A stretch of 13,657 nucleotides of DNA from an uncultured Collinsella sp. (GTDB lineage: Bacteria; Actinomycetota; Coriobacteriia; Coriobacteriales; Coriobacteriaceae), in the NCBI GenBank assembly GCA_902478765.1, contig CABSMN010000009.1:1-13657 (forward strand), read 5' to 3'. This document shows, piece by piece, positions 6,938-13,625 of this stretch (the stretch's first letter is position 1; every line of letters starts with the position of its first letter). The position numbers and the translations under genes are program-made. The notes below the pieces were generated by a model. It was given only the letters and a program-made list of their open reading frames with translations, was not told the DNA's origin and ran no database searches.

Positions 6938-7228
6938 ATGTTCCAGGCTGGAGATGTCGTCGAGACCGACTTCGAAGGATTTCTGAAGCTGCTGCGTTCC
7001 AAGACGCGCGCTTTCGTGTCGATTAACGATCACGAGTACTACATCACGCACACCGATGGCTATTGGCGTGTTCAGGATTGCGAGGCCCTCAACGATAAGG
7101 GCCACTTTACTGACTGCTCCGAGCTGGTCAACACGGTTTGCGAGGTCGTCGAACTGCCGTGGATCTGCGGCAAGAGCCTGCACGACAGCTTCTCGGGCGC
7201 CACGGTCTACGAGGCCGTCGCTGCTTAA
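6938..7228 (+). CDS. Small protein of unknown function (96 residues)
   Basis: I do not recognise this family. It is a soluble-looking, acidic 96-residue protein with no signal peptide or membrane segment. It contains aromatic-rich stretches (NDHEYYITHTDGYW, 30-43) and four cysteines (C48, C60, C68, C77), which are not spaced like a standard zinc finger. AGGAGG (6925-6930) lies seven bases before the ATG, an unusually good ribosome site for this window. The gene ends at the strongest terminator seen here, so it is probably expressed as a single-gene unit at high level. It is divergent from the nitroreductase gene. Nothing links it to the marR operon downstream, which has its own promoter. Confidence 0.8.
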   Translation: MFQAGDVVETDFEGFLKLLRSKTRAFVSINDHEYYITHTDGYWRVQDCEALNDKGHFTDCSELVNTVCEVVELPWICGKSLHDSFSGATVYEAVAA

Positions 7229-7254
7229 CAGCCAACACTCGATATTCTCTCGCA

Positions 7255-7290
7255 ACCGCCGGCGCCGCCCCCGCGCCGGCGGTCTTTTTT
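7255..7290 (+). terminator. Intrinsic terminator of the 96-residue gene
   Basis: A perfect 11-bp GC-rich stem (ACCGCCGGCGC, 7255-7265, with 7273-7283) and a 7-base loop are followed by C and six T's (7285-7290). This is a textbook Rho-independent terminator. It begins 27 bases after the stop codon. Confidence 0.93.
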
Positions 7291-7332
7291 GTCGATATGC
7301 TTATGTAGAGCCGACCATAGACAACGAGCTTA

Positions 7333-7361
7333 TTGACGATAGTCAAAACTCGGACTAATGT
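7333..7361 (+). promoter_or_regulatory. Promoter of the marR-ABC-ABC operon
   Basis: TTGACG (7333-7338), a 17-bp spacer and TAATGT (7356-7361) make a good housekeeping-type promoter, with transcription starting near 7368. The spacer and -10 are covered by the first operator-like repeat, so a bound regulator would block RNA polymerase. Confidence 0.6.
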
Positions 7362-7391
7362 AGAGATATGAATTGGTCAAAACTCGGACTA
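7340..7391. promoter_or_regulatory. Duplicated operator-like repeat ahead of marR
   Basis: The 16-mer GTCAAAACTCGGACTA occurs twice, at 7342-7357 and 7376-7391, exactly 34 bp apart. The first copy sits in the dyad TAGTC-8-GACTA (7340-7357), a shape and size typical of MarR sites. The second is TGGTC-8-GACTA, with one arm mismatch. The first copy overlaps the promoter and the second ends four bases before the marR ATG. Autorepression is the natural reading; it is inferred from position. Confidence 0.65.
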
Positions 7392-7395
7392 TCGA

Positions 7396-7908
7396 ATGGC
7401 GGGAGAGATGAATAGTACAGTTAGCCCGGTCGATTTCGACCGGATGCTCAACGGGCTTGACCGTATCTATTCGGAGTTCGCGCGCGCCTGCGGTCTTTCG
7501 GACTGCGCCTACTGGATGCTCGTCGACACGAGTGCAGCGGGCGGAAGCGTTGCCGTGAGTCGGCTGACGAGTGAATGGTTCTACAGCAAACAGACCATCA
7601 ATTCGGCGATCAAGACGCTTAGGGCGCGAGGGCTTGCGACGTTGGAGTTTGCCGAGGGCAGTCGTAAGAACAAGGTTGTGCGACTGACCGAAGAAGGCGT
7701 GCAGTTTGCCAAGCGCTACGCGTTGCCGGCGCAAAAAGCCGAGCAACAGGCATTCGAGGCGCTCGAGCCGTGGGAACAGCGCGAGATCATGCGCCTGGTC
7801 GGTAAATTCTCCCATGTTCTGAACGAAGAGTGCGAGGCATTTAAACGGCAAGTGGCCGCCGAGAACGAGGCTGACGATAAGGGCGAGGGGGACACATGCG
7901 ACTCTTAA
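7396..7908 (+). CDS. MarR-family transcriptional regulator
   Basis: This is a predicted dimeric winged-helix repressor of 170 residues, slightly longer than usual because of a charged tail (about 150-170). Its core matches the MarR fold: the recognition-helix region SKQTINSAIKTLRARGL (about 64-80) is followed by a wing with EFAEGSRKNKVVRLTEEG (84-101). Long helices at both ends would form the dimer interface. It is first in an operon with two ABC half-transporters and overlaps the first of them by 13 bases, implying translational coupling. It probably represses its own operon until a toxic ligand binds. The start is uncertain: ATG 7396 has no ribosome site, and ATG 7408 has GGGAG only two bases upstream. 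The domain is unaffected by the choice. Confidence 0.9.
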   Translation: MAGEMNSTVSPVDFDRMLNGLDRIYSEFARACGLSDCAYWMLVDTSAAGGSVAVSRLTSEWFYSKQTINSAIKTLRARGLATLEFAEGSRKNKVVRLTEEGVQFAKRYALPAQKAEQQAFEALEPWEQREIMRLVGKFSHVLNEECEAFKRQVAAENEADDKGEGDTCDS

Positions 7909-9632
7909 TGAGGTTTATGAGGCCGTACCGCGGTCTGATTGCGGTGACGCTGTTTGCGGTGCTGATAGATAACGTCGGTACGCTGTTGGTTCCCACGATG
8001 CTGGCGAACATGGTCAACACCGGTATTACCACGGGCGATGTCGACTATATTTTACGCAACGGCCTGTACATGCTTATCGCGACCGGCATGGCCAGCGGCG
8101 GCACGGTGTTGGGCTGCTATCTTTCGGCGCGCCTGGCCGCCAACGTGGCCTGCGATATCCGCAATGCCGTGTACGACAAGTCGCTCGAGCTGTCCGCCAG
8201 CGACTTTGAGCGCTTTGGCACGGGTTCGATGATCACGCGCTCGCTCAACGACATCAACGTGATTCAGCAAGCTGTCCTTCAGACGATTCAGCTGGTGCTG
8301 CCGGTGCCGTTCTTGGCCGTGGCAGGCATCATTTTTGCTTGGTTCATCGATCCCGCCATGGGCACGCTGCTGGGCGTGGTGGTTGCGATCGTGCTGGTGG
8401 CGGCGGTCTTTACGGTGGCTAACGCCGCGCCGATTTTTATGCGTCTGCAAAGCTTTATCGACCGCATGAACGTGGTGCTGCGCGAGAACATCGTGGGCGT
8501 GCGCGTCATCCGCGCATTTAACAAGGAGCGCCACGAGGAGCAGCGCCTGGACGAGGTGTTTAGCGATTACGCGGCCAATGCCATCAAGGTCAACCACCTG
8601 TTTGTGGGTCTCGACAGCTCCAGCTTCTTTTTGATGAACATCGCCGAGGTGGCGGTGCTGTGGGTGGGCGGCAACCGCGTGGGTGTCCATGCCATGCAGA
8701 TCGGCAGCATCTCGGCCGTGTTGGAGTATGCGATCCTGATCCTGTTCTTTGTGATGATGGCGCAGATGGTGATTCTGACGCTTCCGCGCGCCGCGGCGTG
8801 TCTCAACCGCGCGCAACAGGTGCTCGAAATCGAGCCGAGCATTGTGGACGGCAAGGCTACGCTGGGCGACGGGGCGCCTGAGTCCGCAGATGGGGCCGAC
8901 GTGGTGGCCGTGTTCGACCACATGTCGTTCCGTTTTGACGATGCCGACGAGGACACCCTGTGCAACCTGAGCTTTGCCTGTCGCCGTGGCCAGACCACGG
9001 CGATTGTAGGCTCGACGGGTTCGGGCAAGTCGACGGTGGCCAAGCTCTTGTTGCGTTTCCATGATGCCACGAAGGGCGCCATTCGTCTGAACGGCGTTGA
9101 CCTGCGCGACCTTTCGCAAGACGACATCCGCGGGCGTATTGCCTATGTGCCGCAGAAGGCGTGGCTGTTCTCGGGTACGGTGGCGAGCAACCTGCGCTTT
9201 GGCAACGAGGGCGCGACCGAGGCTGACATGCTCCATGCGCTGGAGGTTGCCCAGAGCACCTTTGTGCTCGACCAGCCCCAGGGGCTCGATACTCCGGTAT
9301 CCCAGGGCGGCACGAACTTTTCGGGCGGTCAGCGCCAGCGCCTGGCGATCGCCCGCGCACTCATGAAGCGCGCCGATCTATATATCTTCGACGACAGTTT
9401 TTCGGCCCTGGACTTTAAGACCGATGCGGCACTGCGCCATGCGCTGCAGGACGAGACGCGCGATGCTGCGGTGCTCATCATCGCCCAACGCATCTCGACT
9501 ATTTTGCATGCCGATCAGATCGTGGTGCTCAAAGACGGCGAGATCGTGGGCCTAGGCACGCATGACGAGCTCATGGAAACCTGCGAGGTGTACCGCGCTA
9601 TCGCGGAATCGCAGATGAAGGGAGGTGAGTAG
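7896..9632 (+). CDS. ABC exporter half-transporter, degenerate-site subunit
   Basis: This is a fused membrane and ATPase subunit (578 residues) of a type-IV/MDR-like ABC exporter. The transmembrane domain is about 1-310 with six helices expected. The nucleotide-binding domain (about 340-575) has Walker A GSTGSGKST (372-380), Q-loop YVPQKAWLF, signature FSGGQ (475-479) and Walker B LYIFD (D499). The catalytic glutamate is replaced by D500 and the switch histidine by Q531 (IIAQRIST). These replacements mark the noncanonical subunit of heterodimeric exporters such as TM287/288, LmrCD and BmrCD. GAGGGGG (7885-7891) precedes the ATG, which lies within the marR gene end. The partner subunit starts two bases after the stop. 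The substrate is probably a drug or other toxic amphiphile, inferred from the MarR linkage. Confidence 0.95.
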   Translation: MRLLMRFMRPYRGLIAVTLFAVLIDNVGTLLVPTMLANMVNTGITTGDVDYILRNGLYMLIATGMASGGTVLGCYLSARLAANVACDIRNAVYDKSLELSASDFERFGTGSMITRSLNDINVIQQAVLQTIQLVLPVPFLAVAGIIFAWFIDPAMGTLLGVVVAIVLVAAVFTVANAAPIFMRLQSFIDRMNVVLRENIVGVRVIRAFNKERHEEQRLDEVFSDYAANAIKVNHLFVGLDSSSFFLMNIAEVAVLWVGGNRVGVHAMQIGSISAVLEYAILILFFVMMAQMVILTLPRAAACLNRAQQVLEIEPSIVDGKATLGDGAPESADGADVVAVFDHMSFRFDDADEDTLCNLSFACRRGQTTAIVGSTGSGKSTVAKLLLRFHDATKGAIRLNGVDLRDLSQDDIRGRIAYVPQKAWLFSGTVASNLRFGNEGATEADMLHALEVAQSTFVLDQPQGLDTPVSQGGTNFSGGQRQRLAIARALMKRADLYIFDDSFSALDFKTDAALRHALQDETRDAAVLIIAQRISTILHADQIVVLKDGEIVGLGTHDELMETCEVYRAIAESQMKGGE

Positions 9633-9633
9633 C

Positions 9634-11646
9634 ATGACCGGGGAGCTCAAGAAGCGCAGCGACGCTATCGATGCCGTCGTTGTGGACGCGGTCGAAGCGG
9701 TCGAGCAGGCTGCCGCGTCGACCGGGCTGGATGACGTTGCCAAGGCCGCGGCCGAGCGCGAGGCTCGCCGCCAGGCACTCTACGAGGAAAACGAGCGCGC
9801 CGAGGACGAGCGCGCCCGCGCCGAGGCGGAGCGCATGCGCGACGTTGACGACGAGGACGAGGACGAGACGCCCCGCGACACCTGGGCGACGGTGCGCCGC
9901 CTGTGGAGCGAAGCCGCCGGCGACCATTGGCGCTTCTATATCGTGTTCGCGAGCATCGTGTTCTATGTCATCTTTAACACCGCGGCGCCGGCTTACAGCG
10001 CCCGCGTGATCGATGAGCTGTGGGGGCACATGAAGCTGGCGTTTGCCAACAACGCTACCTTCAGCATTACCTGGGAGAACTGCGGCAGGACCATTTTCAT
10101 CTACTTTATGATCTGGACCGCCGCCGCCTCGTTCTACGCACTCCAGAGCTTTTTGATGTCGAGCGTTGCCGAGCGCCTCAACCTGCGCCTACGCAACCGC
10201 ATCGCGCAAAAGCTCAACCGTCTGCCGCTTGCCTACTTTGATGCGCATCGTCCCGGCGAGGTCGTCAGCCGTGCGACCAACGACTTGGACAAGATGTCCG
10301 AGAGCATGCAGCGCGGCTTGCTGCAGCTTCTGGTGTCGATCGGTACCGTGGTGGGCGCCGTGAGCGTGATGTTCGTGTTTAGTGTGCCGCTCACGCTTGT
10401 ATTTTTGTTCTTTACGGCACTTTCGTTGCTGGTGACGAAGGTCGTTTCGCGCCGCACGCACGATGTGACGGGCGAGCGCCAGGAGTGGGTGTCCAAGATT
10501 ACGAGCGCGGTCGAGGAAGGCTACTCGGGCCGTCTGGTGATCCGTGCGTTTAACCGCGAGCGCCAGAGCTCTGCCGAGGTGCACGAGGCTTCGAGGGAGC
10601 TGGCGCGCGTGAGCACCAAGGCCGACTTTATGATTAACGCCGTTGGTCCCGCGGTACGCTTTATCGGCCGTTTGGCGCAGATCGTGATTGCGCTGGTGGG
10701 CTGCAGCATGCTGGTTGCCGGTCACATGACCGTCGGCGTGTTCCAGGCGTTCTTCCAGTTTATCTACGAGGCGTCCGAGCCCATGACGCAGCTGTCGTTT
10801 ACCTTTAACTCGCTGCAGAGCGCGCTGGCGAGCGCCGAGCGCGTGTTCGACCTGCTCGACGAGTCCGAGATGGAAGCCGATCCGTTGCCGGCGGCCGCCG
10901 CCAAGCTGCCGGGCAAGGTGGAGGGCCGTGTCGCTTTTGAGCACGTGCGCTTTGGATATTCGCCCGACAAGCCGCTTATGCGCGACGTGTCGTTTACCGC
11001 CGAGCCGGGTCAGAAGATCGCAGTGGTGGGAACCACGGGTGCGGGTAAGACCACGCTCATCAATCTGCTCATGCGCTTCTACGAGATCGACGGTGGCCGC
11101 ATTACCCTCGACGGTGTGGACACGAGCCGCATGGACCGCGGCGAGCTGCGCCAGCAGTTTGGCATGGTGTTGCAGGACGCCTGGCTGTTCGATGGCACCA
11201 TTGCCGAGAACATCGCCTATGGCTGTCCCGAGGCGACGCGCGAGGAGATTGTCGCGGCCGCACGTGCCGCTCAGGTCGACTTCTTTGTGCGTACTATGCC
11301 GCAGGGCTACGACACGCGTGTGGCTAACGATGCCGAGAGCATCAGCCAGGGCCAACGTCAGCTGCTGACCATCGCGCGCGTGCTGCTCAACAACCCGGCG
11401 ATCCTCATCCTGGACGAGGCGACGTCGAGTGTGGACACGCGCACCGAGCTCGCCATCGGCCGCGCCATGGACGCGCTCATGCGCGGGCGCACGAGCTTTG
11501 TGATCGCGCACCGTCTGTCGACGATCGTCGATGCCGATCTCATCCTGGTCATGGACCACGGCAATATCATCGAGCAGGGTACGCACAAGGAGCTGCTGGC
11601 TGCCGAGGGCGCTTACGCCGACCTCTACCTAAGCCAGTTCGCATAA
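9634..11646 (+). CDS. ABC exporter half-transporter, catalytic-site subunit with N-terminal extension
   Basis: This is the partner of the preceding ABC subunit and has 670 residues. The canonical part is a transmembrane domain (about 100-395) and a nucleotide-binding domain (about 425-668). The latter has Walker A GTTGAGKTT (466-474), Walker B ILILDE with catalytic E595, and switch H626 (IAHRLSTI). Its signature is ISQGQ (570-574) instead of LSGGQ. That motif would face the degenerate Walker site of the first subunit, the complementary pattern expected of an asymmetric heterodimer. Residues 1-90 are an unusual hydrophilic extension: Ala/Glu/Arg-rich and probably coiled coil (about 10-70), then very acidic (DVDDEDEDE, 70-78). 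The start at 9634 is set by GGAGG (9621-9625) eight bases upstream. An in-frame GTG at 9625 lies inside that ribosome site. Confidence 0.95.
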   Translation: MTGELKKRSDAIDAVVVDAVEAVEQAAASTGLDDVAKAAAEREARRQALYEENERAEDERARAEAERMRDVDDEDEDETPRDTWATVRRLWSEAAGDHWRFYIVFASIVFYVIFNTAAPAYSARVIDELWGHMKLAFANNATFSITWENCGRTIFIYFMIWTAAASFYALQSFLMSSVAERLNLRLRNRIAQKLNRLPLAYFDAHRPGEVVSRATNDLDKMSESMQRGLLQLLVSIGTVVGAVSVMFVFSVPLTLVFLFFTALSLLVTKVVSRRTHDVTGERQEWVSKITSAVEEGYSGRLVIRAFNRERQSSAEVHEASRELARVSTKADFMINAVGPAVRFIGRLAQIVIALVGCSMLVAGHMTVGVFQAFFQFIYEASEPMTQLSFTFNSLQSALASAERVFDLLDESEMEADPLPAAAAKLPGKVEGRVAFEHVRFGYSPDKPLMRDVSFTAEPGQKIAVVGTTGAGKTTLINLLMRFYEIDGGRITLDGVDTSRMDRGELRQQFGMVLQDAWLFDGTIAENIAYGCPEATREEIVAAARAAQVDFFVRTMPQGYDTRVANDAESISQGQRQLLTIARVLLNNPAILILDEATSSVDTRTELAIGRAMDALMRGRTSFVIAHRLSTIVDADLILVMDHGNIIEQGTHKELLAAEGAYADLYLSQFA

Positions 11647-11647
11647 G

Positions 11648-11665
11648 GTGACAAAGGGGCAGTCC
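11648..11665 (+). repeat. Degenerate copy of the GGGACAGTCC element
   Basis: GTGACAAAGGGGCAGTCC begins just after the stop of the second ABC gene and matches the AAAGGGACAGTCC core of the element at 6072-6120 with one change. No inverted partner is visible here. It appears to be a decayed or half copy. Confidence 0.4.
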
Positions 11666-11684
11666 CGCATGCCACATCGAAAAG

Positions 11685-11721
11685 AAGGCGCGCCGGGGGC
11701 GGATTCCCTGGCGCGCCTTTT
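11685..11721 (+). terminator. Bidirectional terminator between the ABC operon and cysE
   Basis: A perfect 10-bp stem (AAGGCGCGCC, 11685-11694, with 11710-11719) and a 15-base loop are followed by TTTT on the plus strand. On the minus strand the stem is followed by TTCTTTTC. It lies between convergent genes and can serve both. Confidence 0.75.
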
Positions 11722-11756
11722 GTGATGGCGTCAATGATGTCGGTGGCCGTCCGCTT

Positions 11757-12461
11757 CTAGCGCTCGTCCACGAGCTTGGCGACGAGGGCTTTGAGCTCGG
11801 CCACCTCTTGCTCGAGTTCCTTGACGCGACGGGCGTTTTCGGTGATGCCCTGACGGTTGAGGGCGCTCTGCTCGGCGGCATCGTCGGGCATGTACTCGCG
11901 ATGCTGCTTGGCGTCGAAGCTCTCCTCGAACACGCGGCAGCCGTTGCGCTTGATGATGCGCCCGGGCACGCCCACGACGGTGCAGTTGTCGGGCACGTCC
12001 TTGACGACGACCGAGTTGCCGCCGATTTTGACGTTGTTGCCGATGTGGATGTTGCCAAGCACCTTGGCGCCCGTGCCCACCGTGACATTGTTGCCCAGGG
12101 TGGGGTGGCGCTTGCCGGTCTCGTTGCCGGTGCCGCCGAGCGTGACGCCCTGGTAGAGCACACAGTTGTCGCCCACGATGGCAGTCTCGCCAATAACGAC
12201 GCCCATGGCGTGGTCGATAAAGAAGTGCTTGCCGATCTGCGCGGCGGGATGAATCTCGACGCCGGTGATGTGGCGGGTGATTTGCGAGAGCACACGGGCA
12301 AGCGATCGATGGCCGTGTTCCCACAGCCAGTGCTCGGGCACGTGGTTCCACTTGGCGTGCAAGCCGGGGTAGGAAAGGAAGATGACCAGACCGTTTTGCG
12401 CAGCGGGGTCTTGCGCCTGGACGGTCTTGATGTCCTCTCGAATGGTGTTGATAAAGCTCAC
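11757..12461 (-). CDS. cysE: Serine O-acetyltransferase
   Basis: This enzyme makes O-acetylserine from serine and acetyl-CoA, the first step of cysteine synthesis, in the cytoplasm. It has 234 residues and is of the short EpsC-type form. A helical N-terminus (1-65) precedes a left-handed beta-helix of hexapeptide repeats (about 68-165). The motifs are [11 protein letters not shown] (67-77), [15 protein letters not shown] with catalytic-type H84, [11 protein letters not shown] (103-112) and GKRHPTLG (117-124). It ends with PGRII (166-170). A C-terminal tail (about 205-232) looks like a short coiled coil ([21 protein letters not shown]). The start codon is GTG, supported by GGGAGG seven bases upstream. 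There is no cysK neighbour in view. Confidence 0.95.
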   Translation of the reverse strand: MSFINTIREDIKTVQAQDPAAQNGLVIFLSYPGLHAKWNHVPEHWLWEHGHRSLARVLSQITRHITGVEIHPAAQIGKHFFIDHAMGVVIGETAIVGDNCVLYQGVTLGGTGNETGKRHPTLGNNVTVGTGAKVLGNIHIGNNVKIGGNSVVVKDVPDNCTVVGVPGRIIKRNGCRVFEESFDAKQHREYMPDDAAEQSALNRQGITENARRVKELEQEVAELKALVAKLVDER

Positions 12462-12490
12462 CGGCCGCCCTCCCTTAGCGCCGTGACAAT

Positions 12491-12530
12491 GCGATTCAAT
12501 AAAGTATAGCGATTCGCTAGGGATTAGGAA
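12491..12530 (-). promoter_or_regulatory. Candidate cysE promoter with flanking GCGATTC repeats
   Basis: On the minus strand TTCCTA (plus-strand 12525-12530), a 16-bp spacer and TATACT (12503-12508) form a plausible promoter about 45 bases upstream of the GTG. The 7-mer GCGATTC occurs at 12491-12497 and 12509-12515, 18 bp apart on either side of the -10. The second copy extends to the palindrome GCGATTCGC. A regulator site is possible. Confidence 0.4.
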
Positions 12531-12608
12531 GGGCGATCTTGCTTTGCTTTGGGCGACAAGTGTCAGTTATGCAAACTTGCTGGTAATGAAGTAAGACTTT
12601 TGAGGGGT

Positions 12609-12639
12609 TTGGCCCGCGCTCGCATCGCAACCGTATACT
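12609..12639 (+). promoter_or_regulatory. Candidate dedA promoter
   Basis: TATACT (12634-12639) is a strong -10 lying 46 bases before the dedA ATG. The best -35 is TTGGCC (12609-12614) at a long 19-bp spacing, so the -35 assignment is weak. A start of transcription near 12646 excludes the upstream in-frame GTG at 12647 as translation start. Confidence 0.45.
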
Positions 12640-12685
12640 GGTCAACTTGGACGTGTCCGCGCCCACAACTGAGAGGTTTTACTTC

Positions 12686-13333
12686 ATGGGTTTCATCAAT
12701 TTTATCGCCGAGCTGCTTAAGGACCCGCGCACCGCGATCGCCAGCTGGATCGCCGCCGGCCCGCTTATGGCCTATGGCTGCGTGTTCCTAATCATCTTTA
12801 TCGAGACGGGTGTGGTGTTCTTCCCGTTCCTTCCCGGCGACTCGCTGCTGTTTGCCTCGGGCTTCTTTGCCCATAACGGCGGCTTTAACATCGTGGCGCT
12901 TCTGGCCACCGCATGGGCCGCAGCCATCCTGGGCGATCAGTGCAACTTTATGATCGGTCACTTCTTTGGCAAAAAGATCATCGCCTCGGGCAAGGTCAAG
13001 GCCATGACGCCCGAGCGCATCAAAAAGTCCGAGGACTTCCTGGACAAGTGGGGCCACCTGGCCATCTTCCTGGGTCGCTTCTTCCCGTTTATCCGCACCT
13101 TTGTGCCTTTCATCGCCGGCATGGGCGGCATGCACTGGCGCAACTTTGTCATCTTTAACGTGCTGGGCGGCATTACCTGGTCGACGGTCTTTACGCTGCT
13201 GGGCTACTTCTTTGGCGGCATCCCCTTTGTGCAGGAGCACTTTGAGCTGCTGATTATCGGCATCGTTGCCGTGTCGATCATCCCGACCGTGGTCGGTCTG
13301 GTTAAGGCTAAGCTGGGCAAAAAGAACGCGTAG
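12686..13333 (+). CDS. DedA-family membrane protein
   Basis: This is a polytopic inner-membrane protein of 215 residues, normal for the family. DedA proteins are linked to undecaprenyl-phosphate and phospholipid flipping, envelope integrity and membrane potential. The family signature is complete: E40 in FIETGVVFFPFLPGDSLLFASG, with D52, then R131 and R137 in GRFFPFIRTFVPFIAGMGGM. These four positions correspond to the charged residues reported as essential in E. coli YqjA/YghB (E39, D51, R130, R136). GGITWSTVFTLLGYFFG near residue 161 is also typical. GAGAGG (12671-12676) lies nine bases before the ATG. An in-frame GTG 13 codons upstream was rejected. The gene has its own promoter and terminator. 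Confidence 0.95.
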   Translation: MGFINFIAELLKDPRTAIASWIAAGPLMAYGCVFLIIFIETGVVFFPFLPGDSLLFASGFFAHNGGFNIVALLATAWAAAILGDQCNFMIGHFFGKKIIASGKVKAMTPERIKKSEDFLDKWGHLAIFLGRFFPFIRTFVPFIAGMGGMHWRNFVIFNVLGGITWSTVFTLLGYFFGGIPFVQEHFELLIIGIVAVSIIPTVVGLVKAKLGKKNA

Positions 13334-13362
13334 CTCGAGCCAGCGCGCAAACAGTGCCGTTG

Positions 13363-13396
13363 AGGCCCGTCACCCTTTACGGTGGCGGGCCTTTTT
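13363..13396 (+). terminator. Intrinsic terminator of dedA
   Basis: A 12-bp stem (AGGCCCGTCACC, 13363-13374, with 13381-13392, one G-T wobble) and the 6-base loop CTTTAC are followed by five T's (13392-13396). It begins 30 bases after the dedA stop. Confidence 0.9.
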
Positions 13397-13440
13397 GCTT
13401 CGGTCAAATGAAAATACTTTACTTAGTTAAAGAAAAGCGT

Positions 13441-13468
13441 TTTATCCGACGCGTGCGGGGAGTACAAT
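13441..13468 (+). promoter_or_regulatory. Candidate promoter for the downstream aminotransferase gene
   Basis: TACAAT (13463-13468) is a strong -10 flanked by GGAG and CTCC. TTTATC (13441-13446) at 16 bp is a weak -35. An AT-rich tract (13408-13436) upstream could serve as an UP element. The predicted start of transcription is about 13475, giving a leader of nearly 150 bases before the ATG at 13622. Confidence 0.5.
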
Positions 13469-13475
13469 CTCCTGC

Positions 13476-13625
13476 ATGCGAATCGACGTGCCATCGGCTT
13501 CGATGCCGTCCGCGTGTCCCGTCCGGCTCTACGCTCCGGGCGTGCGACGTTGCGACGCGGTCGGCCTCGGTCCTTGCGTGCGGGTTCGCGAGTTTGCAAC
13601 TTTGTATGTAAGGAGCGACATATGA
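13476..13625 (+). other. Possible leaderless 49-codon leader frame
   Basis: An ATG at 13476, eight bases after the -10 box, opens a 49-codon frame (starts MRIDVPSASM, ends LYVRSDI). Its TGA overlaps the next gene's start as ATGA (13622-13625). The leaderless position and the overlap suggest translational coupling or attenuation. However, a 150-base open frame in GC-rich DNA can arise by chance. The residue content (six Val, three Leu, two Ile, three Cys) shows no run of one amino acid. Confidence 0.25.

Noticed and set aside
7368..7415. 15-codon leaderless frame (MNWSKLGLSNGGRDE) at the predicted marR transcription start
   Set aside because: It is too short to distinguish from chance and is built largely from the operator repeat, whose DNA-binding role is the simpler explanation.
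10189..11586. 465-codon antisense open frame opposite the second ABC gene
   Set aside because: The composition is His/Arg/Gln/Leu-biased with no domain, and it lies fully inside a certain gene. A similar 394-codon shadow lies opposite the first ABC gene (8052-9236).
12549..12791. 80-codon open frame ahead of dedA
   Set aside because: It runs across the dedA promoter and into dedA in another frame, with no ribosome site or domain.
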